This document shows positions 10,373-21,396 of a stretch of 30,748 nt of DNA, piece after piece. Position 1 is the stretch's first letter; every line of letters starts with the position of its first letter. The notes under the pieces were generated by a model. That model made no database searches. It saw only the letters and a list, made by a program, of their open reading frames with translations, and was not told where the DNA came from. Both the position numbers and the translations under genes were made by a program. Origin of the DNA: Temnopleurus reevesii (Eukaryota > Echinodermata > Echinoidea > Temnopleuroida > Temnopleuridae); the NCBI GenBank assembly GCA_036244855.1, contig BQKZ01001118.1:95734-126481 (forward strand), written 5' to 3'.

Positions 10373-11040
10373 TGGAACATCAGATTATTGGCCGATCCTT
10401 TATGATGAAGGTTTCACAATGAAGCTTTGCTTTGTGTGGCCTATACCAAGTATTTTTTTTTTCATGATTAAAATTTCCAACATTGATTTGATCATGGAAT
10501 AAAGCTATACATTTAAAATGTAAACCTGATGCTTGAAAGCCCACCATAAATTGTGAGTATGTCATTTTCAGCTTAAATTGTAAATTGTTGTCTGTACCCA
10601 GCTTCGAGTGACATACCGATTGAAAATGAAAAAAATGATAAATGTTCTTGAGATCTTCATACTGTAATCATTTTCCCCATAAAACTGTTTGAACGGATTC
10701 AAGATATTTATTTTTTTCTTTATGAGCTATATGTATGAGTTGCTTATCACCCTTTGCTTTGAACAATACACAGTATGTATGTTCAATAACAAGGAACGGG
10801 ATGGAATCATAATTTTGGTTTAAATTGCTATTCAATCTACAATGTATCTCATTGACATCCATTGACCTCAAAACACTCTTTGGTTGCATTCATTCTACTT
10901 TGATTGTGCTATTCGTCATCTGCAACCTGTATGCTGTACCATTATTCTAAACCTCTAAACATATTTCACAAGGCCAGACAAAGCAAAGCTTCATTGTGAA
11001 ACCTTCATCATAAAGGATCGGCCAATAATCTGATGTTCCA
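10373..11040. mobile_element. 668-bp inverted-repeat element, copy 2
   Basis: Seemingly identical to 8287-8954, in the second 2.1-kb block at the same position relative to exon 3. Confidence 0.8.
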
Positions 11041-11168
11041 GTCTGCCCCCTACCAATCCCCTAAGATTTCCTCTTTGACAATATGACGTGAAAAGATGCT
11101 TGTCCATGTCTCTTTCATGCTTTGTTTGACTTACAGCTCAATTTAGGTGGGGACAAGAGTTGATTTAA

Positions 11169-12188
11169 AGGATCTCGTATTTACACACCTTTTTATGCTG
11201 TTTGTAGTGTTTGATTGAGTTGGTTTTAAGTGTCTGGGGGTCAGTTTAAGAATTAAGGTTGTGAGGAAAATTTGAAAGGAGTCCCAAGTTCCAAAATTTT
11301 GATGTGTAAAGGTCAATTTTATTTGAATACTCTAAAGAATTCTGCACACAGCAGCTAAGCATTCATAATATCATTTAGCACCAATATTTTACCTAAATGT
11401 GTACGTGAATGAGAATGAGCGAAGAGGAAAACAAGCACAATAAGCACCATATTTGGTTGCAGATTAGGCTAATGTACACAGAATCAGACACATTGTGGCT
11501 TTGCAATGGAATTAAAAGTTACTAAGGATTTGGAAATATTAGAATGCATAAAGGAATCAAGATTGCTATTTAATTCAATTGAAGTTTTTGTGAATGATTA
11601 ATCAAATGGCCTGTAGATGCAAAGTGTATGTTGACAGTTCAAATTATTTGTTTACATATTAAATGTATTAATATTCATTGCCTATTACAATGTTTGATTT
11701 ATTTGATAAGTTTTATGATAGTCACATTTTTTCTTTTGAAATGATGACTCAATTTTTTTTTCATTTATTTTTATTTTTATTTTTTTAAACTGATAATCAC
11801 CAAAATAAAAGCTCTTGTTGACACATATACTGAATTGAAAAGATATGTGAAAGAAATAGTTTATGATTTTAAATGTAGAGAAATAAACAGTTTTTTTGTA
11901 CATAAATATCATATGACCCCATGTGACTATTTCTTTTGACTTTTTTTAATGCAATTTTGCTCATTTTTGCACATGTATCTGTCTGTCCATAGTATTTTTC
12001 ATCTAAATATCACTTCGTTTAAATTCAAATACATGTTTGGAGCTATTGAATCTACAAAGTAATGAAAAGAATGTAACAAAACTAGGTAGTCCTTACAGTA
12101 GGTAAAGACAAAAGTAGAGGTGTCTGCCGATTGAAAAAACAGAGTTCATTTTACAAACGTTTTGATTTCCATTTTCTATATATTTCAG
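11169..12188 (+). other. Intron 3, unique part
   Basis: AT-rich intron with T-rich stretches around 11750-11790; no gene or element recognised. Ends at the exon 4 copy a acceptor. Confidence 0.7.
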
Positions 12189-12332
12189 GAGTTATCAGCT
12201 TTGGGCTTCCCACCACTTTTCATCAAGCCTGCCAGCGGGAGCAAGGATAGAGGCAAACCAGAGCAGTTTGATCTGGTCCAGCTTGTAAACTGTGCCTATG
12301 AACTCATACAGAGACATCAAAGGAAGTTCTAA
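12189..12332 (+). CDS. SSX2IP: SSX2IP exon 4, duplicate copy a with in-frame stop
   Basis: A good acceptor (TATATATTTCAG, ending 12188) precedes a phase-0 frame beginning ELSALGFPPLF. It encodes the same 45 residues as copy b (12379), with about ten third-position differences and no amino-acid change. It then reads Lys-Phe and a TAA at 12330-12332. Aligned with copy b, one extra base after CAAAG causes this ending. No clear donor follows, and only 46 bases separate the stop from copy b. If used, it would end SSX2IP at about residue 131, before the main coiled coil. It could be an alternative terminal exon or a recently damaged duplicate. Confidence 0.6.
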   Translation, partial: ELSALGFPPLFIKPASGSKDRGKPEQFDLVQLVNCAYELIQRHQRKF

Positions 12333-12378
12333 GATTTCATATAGATTTTAATATTTTAATTCTCTTTGTGAATTGCAG

Positions 12379-12545
12379 GAGTTATCAGCATTGGGCTTCC
12401 CACCCCTTTTCATCAAACCTGCCAGTGGGAGTAAAGATAGAGGGAAACCAGAGCAGTTTGATCTGGTCCAGCTTGTAAACTGTGCATATGAACTTATACA
12501 GAGACATCAAAGAAGTATGAAGAAACATGAAGATCTTGAAACAAA
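12379..12545 (+). CDS. SSX2IP: SSX2IP exon 4, copy b (complete)
   Basis: Acceptor GAATTGCAG ends at 12378 and donor GTAAGAC starts at 12546. The exon enters in phase 0 and leaves in phase 2. It encodes ELSALGFPPLF, a Lys/Gly-rich linker, FDLVQLVNCAYELIQRHQR and KKHEDLETK, covering about residues 85-140. This matches the start of the conserved ADIP family region and leads into the coiled coil. It is the copy that joins correctly to exon 5. Confidence 0.88.
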
Positions 12546-13808
12546 GTAAGACTTTACATGTATTTGATCATTTGTGTGCCTACTTTAAAAATAAATGAAG
12601 CATCGGTCTACACAAGTAGCCTCTTTTCAAACCTCTAACGTTTATCCGGTTTTCATATTTAACAGTAATTTGTGGAGACCATATATATTTTTTCCTTGTT
12701 TTGAGTGAGTTTTAAATGATTTGTCATTGATTGTCAACCAATACGAATGAGATAACATATTTAGTCTGAAAAGTTCATGGTCTGGATCACCAAATATTTT
12801 TAACTTTCTGTGTTATCATTGTCAGTCAGAAAAATTTGTTTTATTCCAGTACTGCAGTACTTCATCGCAGTTTATTTTTATCTGCCATTAATTAATCCAT
12901 TGTCTTTTGAAAAGGACGAGTTTCCTAAGCAATAACAGATAATGCAAGAAGGCATACAAAGTGCTCTCGTGTTCATTCACCTTTAAATAGTAAATGAGGA
13001 AGTGTAATGATAATTTTGTGCTTGTCTGGTGAATATTAGTAGTACATGTACATACATTTTCTGCATACTATATTAATTTTACATTATATGTATTTACATA
13101 AATAGGCTGGTTTACTAATAGATTATTAAAAGTTTATGCATGTTTCTTGCCAACGACAGTAGTTACATGGTATTCCTGATTAAAACCAGTTTAGTATACA
13201 ATTAGATTACAATACTGGGAATCCAGTCTGCATCGGGCAAGCCTCGGCAAGCTTTTGGATAGTCAAGAACAACATAAATTGTGTATAAAGAACACAGGAA
13301 ATGTGCATGTACAAGTATTAGTAAACCTGCCTATTGGTTGTTATCAAATGTAAACTGGAAGATAAGATGAACTGATGTACAATGTACTGGATACTTGTAC
13401 TACATGTACATTAATTATATTCCATTCTATAGCATTTCTACAAATTACATTGACATGCTTATTGGTAGAGAGTTTACCTTAAGTAGTGAATTGCAGAATT
13501 TTGGTTCAGACCCAAACACAATTTGCCTTAATAATGATTTCCTGATACTGTATAAGCTCAAATTTTCGTTGGAATGTTATTTTTACCATTTTTTTTTTGC
13601 AACTATGAATACATGTATGCTAACATTTTCTCTCATTAGGATTCCCATAGATGTGTGTAAAATACTCTTTCAAAACGTGAAATATCAACTCGCAATAAGT
13701 GTGAAAAGGTTAGAATTCAGTGCATTCGTTAGTGTGCTATAATATTGAAATTTACCGTTCTCAGAACATATTTATGTATTTCCGAAATTTCTATCTCTTT
13801 TTTTAAAG
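12546..13808 (+). other. Intron 4
   Basis: AT-rich intron with ACATGTA motifs near 13043, 13400 and 13609. A 115-codon open stretch at 13395-13742 has no recognisable family features. Confidence 0.7.
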
Positions 13809-13977
13809 GCAAATGAGAACGAGTAGTGACTTGGAACACCTTCAGACGAACCACACCAGGTTAAAAGAACAGCATGAGCAGCTCCAGAGGGAGAATGTGT
13901 CTCAGGGAGAGAGAGAAAGGCAGCTGACGTTACAACTCAAGAGCTCACAAAACAAGCTCAAAGGTCAGAAAGATGAG
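13809..13977 (+). CDS. SSX2IP: SSX2IP exon 5 (coiled coil)
   Basis: Acceptor TTTTTTTAAAG ends at 13808 and donor GTGAGATT starts at 13978. The first base completes the Lys codon from exon 4; the exon ends in phase 0. It encodes QMRTSSDLEHLQTNHTRLKE and then a Gln/Glu/Arg/Lys-rich heptad-like stretch ending KLKGQKDE, about residues 140-196. This is the coiled-coil core of the ADIP region. Degraded copies of its 3' half follow in the intron. Confidence 0.88.
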
Positions 13978-14059
13978 GTGAGATTCTTAATTTTTTTCTT
14001 TCTTTCCTTTAATTGTTAGAGAAGGGAGATTAGAGTGGGATGAGGAGGTTCCTGGTTCA

Positions 14060-14810
14060 TGAGAAAGAAAGTTTGTTGATTTTAAGACTCAAGAACTCAT
14101 AAAGCAAGCTCAAGACAATAAAAGAGTTGAGATGTTGGATGATTTGACGAGCAGTTGGTAGGAGGGGATGAGCAGGTCCAGCGAGAAAAAGTTTCTCAGG
14201 GAGAAAGAGAAAGGCAGCTGACTTTACAACTCAAGAGCTCACAAAGCAAGCTCAAAGGTCAAAGGGATGAGGTGAGATTTTGAGAGTTTTTATTTCATAG
14301 TAATTTATTTCTTTTTTGTTGGGTAAGGGTTAGAGTAGAGTGGGGTGAGAAGGTTCTAGGAGGCAATATGTTTCTGGAGAAAGAAAAACAGTTGACATTA
14401 TGACTCTCTAGCGCACAAAAGCAAGCTCAAGAGTGAAAAAGATGTGAAATCAAGAGTGAAATGTCAATTGGGGGATGGGGTTGAGGGAAAGAGGAGAGAT
14501 TAGGTTTAGGGATTGAATATGTTTTAAGAGAAAGGGAGGCAGAGCTGTTGCATTACAAAATTCTCTATATCTTACAAGGTGAGCTAAAAAATGTAAAAGA
14601 TGGATTGCGATGTTTATGGTCGGAAGGGGGGAGGGGTGCTGGCTAGGTAGGAGATACTTGGAGAAATTTTGGAAAAAGGGTGGGGATGAGGAGGTCTTTA
14701 ATAGGAAAGAATATAATTCAGGCAAAAGAAAGGCATGACATTAGGCCTACATGTACATCTCATGAGCTCACGAGGCAAGCTCAAGAGTAAAAAAATATGA
14801 CATCAAACCA
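14060..14810 (+). repeat. Tandem array of decayed exon 5 copies
   Basis: The CAAGCTCA-like anchor of exon 5 (13953) recurs at about 14105, 14247, 14422, 14575 (degenerate) and 14776, a spacing of roughly 140-200 bases. Each unit also keeps traces of the GAGAAAGA...CAGCTGAC...ACTC(A)AGAGCTCAC block. All but the 14247 unit carry stops or indels. The pattern fits local duplication of an exon-plus-intron piece followed by decay. Confidence 0.75.
14170..14271 (+). pseudogene. Best-preserved extra copy of the exon 5 3' half
   Basis: The frame matches the last 34 codons of exon 5 (VSQGERERQLTLQLKSSQSK and KLKGQRDE) and ends at the same GTGAGATT donor. I count about six synonymous codon changes and four conservative substitutions, with no stop. 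The upstream side is purine-rich with no pyrimidine tract, so a usable acceptor is doubtful. At 102 nt and phase 0 it would lengthen the coiled coil by 34 residues if ever spliced in. Confidence 0.65.
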
Positions 14811-15070
14811 AATAATTAGAAATAATCATGTCCAAAACTATCATAAATTATATAATACAAATATTAATTAATGCACAGGGTCACTCCTCCTCTCTCATGC
14901 CGGTACACCAAAAGCCCCATGCAATGCAGTGAACATAGAAATTATCATAGCTCTGCACCTCTCGCATAGGACTTCCTGTGTTGCATGAGTGCATGGTATT
15001 CCTCACCCCGTCCTTTGTTAGGAAACCTGTTGGATAGGATGTCAGCTGTGACTGAGTCAGTCCTACCACA
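14811..15070. other. Intron 5, sequence before the minisatellite
   Basis: No gene seen. From 15040 on, the GTGACTGAGTCAGTC part of the following 88-bp repeat begins. Confidence 0.5.
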
Positions 15071-15392
15071 GGGCCTTTACTGGGGGCTGACCGAGAGGGA
15101 AGGTAGTCTGAAAACGCAGACCCTGCCATGTCGCCTATGAATCATTTAGATGCAACAAAGCATTTACTGGGGGCTGACCGAGAGGGAAGGTAGTCTGAAA
15201 ACGCAGACCCCGTTCTCTCAGCTGTGACTGATTCAGTCTTACTACAGGGCTTTCACTGGGGGCTGACCAAGAGGGAAGGTAGTCTGAAAACGCAGACCCA
15301 GTCGTTTTGACTGTGACTTGTTCAGTCCTACCACAGGGCATTGGGAGGGGCTGACTGAGTGGGAAGGTAGTCTGAAAATGCAGACCCAATCA
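15040..15392. repeat. 88-bp minisatellite, about four units
   Basis: The block CTGACCGAGAGGGAAGGTAG, followed by TCTGAAAACGCAGACCC, recurs with starts near 15081, 15168, 15257 and 15344, a period of 87-89 bases. Most units are linked by a CTGTGACT..TTCAGTC(C/T)TACCACAGGGC segment. The period is not a multiple of three, so the minus-strand ORFs with repeated SAFSDYLPS peptides are shadows. A further unit lies just after the N at 16110. Confidence 0.85.
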
Positions 15393-16109
15393 TTTCAGCT
15401 GTGCCTGACTCAGGTCGACCAGATTCGCTAGAAAAATCACTTCTTTTTGAATGGCACAGGCATAAGTGTGAATGTTGGCCATACAAGTCTCACATGTAGG
15501 GGCAGTACTGTAAGTAAACTTTCGGGACTGGGTCTGGGCTGGAGACTTTTAAAGGGATGGGATGTATCATGTTAGCATTTACATGGTTCCATTATCATAG
15601 GAACACAATGTTCCCTCATCACAATTAATTTTTCTGACAATTGTTGCCTTGAAATGTATTTCACAATGTTCTGAATTTTCCTATCATGGACCTTGCATAG
15701 TAAATCTTACTGTATAAAGATGTTGCAAGAAGTACATGCCAATGAAGGCAAATTTACAATTTAAAACTATATATTTAAATAGGTATAAGTTTTTATTGAA
15801 ATTACGAAAAACATATGAAAAGCACAGGTAAAATCAAATTGTAGGATATCACAGCATTTACTCTTTTTTCCTTATGCACAACTGAAAGTTTTGCTTTGTT
15901 TTGTTTGTTGTTCTTTTTTATGCAGAATTTCAAATTGTTTAGCTTTTAAAATTTCAGCTAATTGGCACTTTTGTGTACATTAAGGGTTTTATTCTATCAT
16001 GAATTTAGGAAAATAATAAAAAGATGTGTTTTCAGCTAGATTCTTTTCAAATTAGAAAATGAGTCGGGTATATTTGTGGATCTATTTTCACAAAGAATTA
16101 TATACTAGA
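15304..16109 (+). repeat. 0.8-kb duplicated block, copy 1
   Basis: Starts GTTTTGACTGTGACTTG inside the minisatellite and runs to the N at 16110. It matches 16111-16927 with minor substitutions and indels. Confidence 0.88.
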
Positions 16110-16110
16110 N

Positions 16111-16953
16111 GTTTTGACTGTGACTTGTTCAGTCCTACCACAGGGCATTTACACTGTACTACATGTGGGGGCTGACTGAGTGGGAAGGTAGTCTGAAAAT
16201 GCAGACCCAATCATTTCAGCTGTGCCTGACTCAGGTCGACCAGATTCGCTAGAAAAATCACTTCTTTTTGAATGGCACAGGCATAAGTGTGAATGTTGGC
16301 CATACAAGTCTCACATGTAGGGGCAGTACTGTAAGTAAACTTTCGGGACTGGGTCTGGGCTGGAGACTTTTAAAGGGATGGGATGTATCATGTTAGCATT
16401 TACATGGTTCCATTATCATAGGAACACAATGTTCCCTCATCACAATTAATTTTTCTGACAATTGTTGCCTTGAAATGTATTTCACAATGTTCTGAATTTT
16501 CCTATCATGGACCTTGCATAGTAAATCTTACTGTAAAGATATTGCAAGAAGTACATGCCAATGAAGGCAAATTTACAATTTAAAACTATATATTTAAATA
16601 GGTATAAGTTTTTATTGAAATTACGAAAAACATATGAAAAGCACAGGTAAAATCAAATTGTAGGATATCACAGCATTTACTCTTTTTTCCTTTAATATTG
16701 CAACTGAAAGTTTTACTTTGTTTTGTTTGTCATTCTTTTTTCATGCAGAATTTCAAATTGTTTATCAAATACAATTTCAGCTAATTGTTACTTTTGTGTA
16801 CTTTTGTGATTCTATTCTTACAGGAATTTAGGAAAATAATCAAAAGATGTGTTTTCAGCTAGACTCTTTTTAAATTTGAAAAGAGGGTTTGTTTGTGGAT
16901 CTATTGTCACAAAGAATTATATTCTAGAAATTCATTCAACATGTTGGTAATTT
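16111..16953 (+). repeat. 0.8-kb duplicated block, copy 2
   Basis: Begins right after the N at 16110 with the same sequence as 15304. It differs by short indels (for example extra bases with CTACATGTGGG near 16160) and ends at the N at 16954. Confidence 0.88.
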
Positions 16954-17001
16954 NTCACAAAGAATTATATTCTAGAAATTCATTCAACATGTTGGTAATT
17001 T
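16907..17001 (+). repeat. 47-base direct repeat around an N
   Basis: Bases 16907-16953 are repeated exactly at 16955-17001, on the two sides of the single N at 16954. This is the signature of an unmerged contig overlap. Confidence 0.92.
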
Positions 17002-17487
17002 CTTGAATAATTGTATTACTCATAATGAAAATATGTCATTGCCTGTGGGTATTCTATATGAATGCATCAAACAATGTTTTTATATCAAAAGTGTCTGAAA
17101 ACCTTTCATATTAAAGTATTTGTTTGTTATGCTCTAATAACTTTGTAGTTCATCAAACGCTCACTAATTGGAAAGCCAAGTGAACCATCAAAATGAGTAT
17201 TACATATATTCTGTGAAAGAATGTGCGTTTTAAGGTTTTTCATAGTATTCCCTGCACACATTACCTGTACTGCAAATGTACACACTGTTAGCTAAATAGA
17301 ATTTGGCAATAAAAGATATATGTAAAAACAACTTTTTCCGGGGGGGGGGGGGGGGATATGAATCTTGAATATATTTCTATTCTGATAGAATTGAATCAAA
17401 TTGATTGAACATTGAATTTGTTTACTGTATTGAAATAAAAGAAATGAGTCAAATATCAAGTTCTTTCCATATTTTTTTATTTTCCAG
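17002..17487 (+). other. Intron 5, 3' end
   Basis: AT-rich, no gene; includes a 16-base poly-G at 17340-17355 about 130 bases before the exon 6 acceptor. Confidence 0.7.
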
Positions 17488-17626
17488 ATGAGGAAAATGG
17501 AAGGTATATTAAAGCACAGAGATGTCCAGTTCAAGCATGATCTAAAGAAGAAGGAGAGAGAAGTCAACAGATTAAAAGAGCGTATTCATCAGATACTAGT
17601 CGATAAGAACCAAGAAAGGAGAATAG
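17488..17626 (+). CDS. SSX2IP: SSX2IP exon 6 (basic coiled coil)
   Basis: Acceptor TTATTTTCCAG ends at 17487 and donor GTAAATC starts at 17627. The exon enters in phase 0 and leaves with one base. It encodes MRKMEGILKHRDVQFKHDLK, then KKKEREVNRLKERIHQ and ILVDKNQERRI, about residues 197-243. The KKKERE-NRLKER-HQ motif is among the most conserved parts of SSX2IP and identifies the gene well. Confidence 0.92.
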
Positions 17627-18894
17627 GTAAATCTTGATTTTTATACATATTTTTCAGATATTTTTTTTCATTCCACAAAAGATGTGACATTATTCTGTAG
17701 GATCATAGATCACTTTTGTTAGGCCTTGTAAATTTGTATTTAGCACAATACTTTTTTCTCACTCTTTTGTTTTATACTGTCATTTGTTTCACAATCTCAC
17801 TTATCATTTGAAATTCTGTTGATTTGACGATTATTTTATGTTAAAAAGTTAGAAGTATAGCAAAGAATAAAGTATGTGTAGCAAGTACTGATGTGATGGT
17901 GATGTCAGATATCTTTGCACAAATTGATATTTTCATAAAATGATTAGTATCTATATTATATCAAACATAAAAAGGAGCATGCATTAAAATTCTGATTTTG
18001 CACAACAGGTGTACTTACTGTTTTTACTGTTCAATTTAATCAAGAAATATGATATTATCATATGTACCATGGATTGACAATTCATACAATCAATCAGTCT
18101 AGATTTACATACCATTACCTTGTTTATCATTCTATAACATCTGTCAAATTCACTCAAATTCTCCATATTCCTGGCATGTAAACAAGAAACACCCTCCTGT
18201 AGTAGCAAAGTAACCTTATCTTGTGTATCAATCTGTTAATGAATAATGCAATTTTGTAGCACCCTTACGCAAATATTATGTCAATGTTGCCTAGATGTAT
18301 AGTACTACTGACTACTTCCCCACCTTTCATACACCTTTAAAACTGAAATACATTCAGAAGTGTTATGGTATCATTCATTACTTTAGAATTACAGTTTTCT
18401 TTGTTTTGATTTCTGTATCTTTTCTATGATTTTTGTTATTGATCATGCCAATGAATTGTAAATAATGTGATGATTATTTTCCATGAAATATATCTATGTA
18501 TGAGAAAATGATATATTCTGCTATTTCCACTCTGTAAATAAAGTCTTTATCCTTTACCTGCTTTCTCAAATTTTTCCTCCTTGTATCTTTGTTTTTTTGT
18601 TTCTCATCCCCCTTTTTCTATTTCCTTTCAAGACCGTCTTTTGATTTCCCACTTTCACTTTACCTTCACATCTTCACTCCATCTCTTCATACATACAATT
18701 TCTCTTTCTTTCGCTCCCCCTCCCTTCCTTTTTCCAATTTTCTTTCCAATCTTCTCCATCATTAATTTGATAATTATCAAATACGACGCATTTATTATAA
18801 ATGGGATCCAATACATTTCTCACTGCATAATGTGTTAAGGGCATAAGAGGCAGGCCACAGTAATGGAATTTATTTCTCCTCAATACCCTTGCAG
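17627..18894 (+). other. Intron 6
   Basis: No gene recognised. An AATAAAG at 18537 after a T/A-rich stretch resembles a polyadenylation signal but no upstream coding sequence goes with it. Pyrimidine-rich sequence lies at 18580-18760. Confidence 0.65.
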
Positions 18895-18970
18895 GAATGG
18901 ATATACTCAACTCGTTACAGAGAACAGATGGTAAACGAGGGACATGGAAAACAGATAAAAGCGGTATCAA
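18895..18970 (+). CDS. SSX2IP: SSX2IP exon 7
   Basis: Acceptor ACCCTTGCAG ends at 18894 and donor GTAAGTG starts at 18971. The first two bases complete a Gly codon, followed by MDILNSLQRTDGKRGTWKTD, then KSGIK. The family has a matching MDILN...DGKRGSW block. This is the last exon I can recognise. The frame leaves in phase 2, and the next expected family block (an acidic NEDEMYK-like stretch) was not found downstream. Confidence 0.9.
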
Positions 18971-21101
18971 GTAAGTGACGATCACTGTTGTATAACTTGG
19001 GACTGATTTGTTTCGCAGGATGTTTAACAGGAGTGTTCAGTGTGTGGTTCAAATGCATATTTGGGAGGAATTTTTTGTGATGTCATCCCAGAATTTTGTT
19101 TATCATTTTGTATGAGTGCTGATTGAAATTGACAGTGATGATATGTTGTGATCCCTACATATATTTAGAAACTAGTGATTTCTGTATTGAAAGTAGCAAT
19201 GGGATGATGAGGGAGTGATTGGGGTTGATCATAGAACTTTTCAGTCCTGATACATGTATTTTTTTTTGGGGGGGGGGCAGGGGGTGGGGGGAGCACTGCA
19301 AGGTTATTTTTTTACCTCAAAATTGATTTAAAAATTATGTAAATTAGAATTTGATTTCCATGAACGAAATTTAGTTATTTTCTCGATTTTTTTCTCACTT
19401 TTGTATGTTATCAGATTATTAATATTGACCAGGTAATCATTTATGAATACCTGAGCTATAATAAAGTTAAAATGTTTAATTAGACTTAAATACTGTACAG
19501 CTATGTATGTTGGCTGTTTGAACAGTCGTAACATGCAAAAAATTGCAACATAGATTCAATAGATTATTTAGATTAATTAGATCAATTAGATTTTAAATGT
19601 CATTACATGATAAACATATCTAATGATTGCCATGAGAGTGCGTTTTTATCTTATCAGCTGTTTTGATAATCCAATATATGTCATTGCTGTCATTTGTTGT
19701 CTGTTACCATGGTAAATTAACACGAGGAATAGTAACATAGCCAAAATCTCTGGAGAGCGTGAAGGTTAAAAAGACTAGAGCTGACATTACTTATGCAAAT
19801 GGACATTAATAGTAATACTGTAGCTTTTTCCCAATTAAACGCGTAGGCTACATGTACATCCAAATAAAACATCATATATCACTATTTCCAATTCTTTTTG
19901 TGGAAACACATCATTTTACTTCAGTTTCATTGAACCAAGGTCATAAATATTGAAGTGTTTATCTCTCTCCCATCATTATCCTCATTCATAATCATATTTC
20001 AGTCCTTTTTATTTGAAAAGTGTTTTTCAATTTTGGTTTGGACAAATAAATTAACGTCACAACTTCCAGGCCTTGAATATTTCAATGACCATTAGCCTAC
20101 ATGTGTAAGTATAGAGTGTATAAAAAAAAACTTTTGAAAAGTCTCAAAAAAATTCAGTTAAAATATCTTTTAGGATTATGTCAAGTTTATGGATGCTCAA
20201 TAGTCTCATCTGTCAAGTGCTACAAACAAAATTAATTTTGAGTCATGCATGACTGAACACTGTCAGTTTATGTTCAGGGTATGAAAAATGCATTGTGCCA
20301 AAAAGAGGGAACATGACTGTTGCTTCCTCTTCGAGAAATTTGACTTCGTCATAAATTAAAAATGATTTAATGATAGAAGCAATAGTTATGAATAGAATTG
20401 CCAATTCTAATCAATGCATTGATAAGATCGATAAAACCTGTCAGAAATTCTGGCAAAATAGCATAAAATCCCAATTCTTCAACAATGGCTATAGAGAAAT
20501 TGCTCTGAATGGGAGTTATACATGTAGCTCAGAAGAAGTGTTTAAGATTGATTCAGGCCCATTGTGAAACAAGAGTTTTTTTTTTAAACAATCGGTGTCC
20601 ACCAAAACATGAATGAAATATGATTATGTAAGTTGCATGTGATAGAAATGGTTATGGAGTATATTCAAATGTGAAAATCTTCTAGTGGAAAATGATAATT
20701 TGTACAGACATTTCAAAATTTGAAAGTTTTTTTTTCTGATGCACTCTATACATGTATATGTTGATGACCTGGAAGTCCATTATTGGACTTGTGCTTGGAC
20801 TGATATGATAATGACTTTTATACTCAAAGAATGCGGTTTGTACCAGAAGGATATGACAAGAGTGCATTCAGGAAATCCTTGACTTGACTTTTTTGACAGA
20901 AAATATTATCAGCACTTTGTGAAACCAAAGCCTTGACTTGCTCAGTTAGATTAGACATATTTTCATGCACACCGCAGTCAAATTAGTAGTGATTTCAGAG
21001 AAAAAAAAGCCAATCTGTTGTTGCAGAATACACATTGAATTTAATATTCATTAGGCAGAAATATAAACATTTGATCAAGTAACTGTTATGGCTGAACTAA
21101 A
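18971..21101 (+). other. Intron 7, first part
   Basis: AT-rich intron with a T-run/G-run at 19259-19292 and no recognised exon or element. Confidence 0.65.
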
Positions 21102-21284
21102 TACAGTCAAACCTGTCTATAGTGGCCACTGTCTATAGTGACCACCTGTCTATAGTGGCCACTTAGATTGATTCCCTCCAGGTGAAAATGCATGTTAAAG
21201 AACCTGTCTATAGAGGCCACCTGTCTATAGTGGCCACTTTTTCTGTTTCCCTTGGGGTGGCCACTGTAGACAGGTTTGACTGTA
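21102..21284. mobile_element. TA-flanked MITE with CTGTCTATAGTGGCCAC modules
   Basis: Ends TACAGTCAAACCTGTCTATA... and its complement match over 28 bases with one mismatch. A TA dinucleotide flanks both ends, as with Tc1/mariner-type insertion. Between them CTGTCTATAGTGGCCAC-like modules repeat about four more times. No ORF of its own. Confidence 0.8.
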
Positions 21285-21329
21285 GTAAAATACAAACACT
21301 TTCAAAAGGCCTTTTTGCCCCTTCGTACA

Positions 21330-21396
21330 ACAAAACAACAACAACAAAAACAACAACAACAACAACAACAACAGTTATAACAACAACAACAACAGT
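21330..21396. repeat. (CAA)n microsatellite
   Basis: Runs of CAA/ACA triplets with a few interruptions; these give Thr-, Val- or Cys-rich shadow ORFs on both strands. Confidence 0.9.

Larger units (their letters stand above)
9084..11168 (+). repeat. 2.1-kb duplicated block, copy 2
   Basis: Begins immediately after the single N with the same AATTTACACTTAATG and carries on past GAGTTGATTTAA into unique sequence. The order (copy 1 stops, N, copy 2 starts over) fits overlapping contigs or two alleles placed in series. Confidence 0.9.

Noticed and set aside
14881..15389. Minus-strand frames with repeated SAFSDYLPS peptides
   Set aside because: They read the 88-bp minisatellite, whose period is not a multiple of three, so the frame is not kept between units.
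15040..15392. CRISPR-like repeat spacing
   Set aside because: The 88-bp units are adjacent minisatellite copies without unique spacers, in animal DNA.
18530..18560. AATAAA polyadenylation-like signal in intron 6
   Set aside because: No coding sequence runs into it and exons 6 and 7 splice across it correctly; the motif is common in AT-rich sequence.
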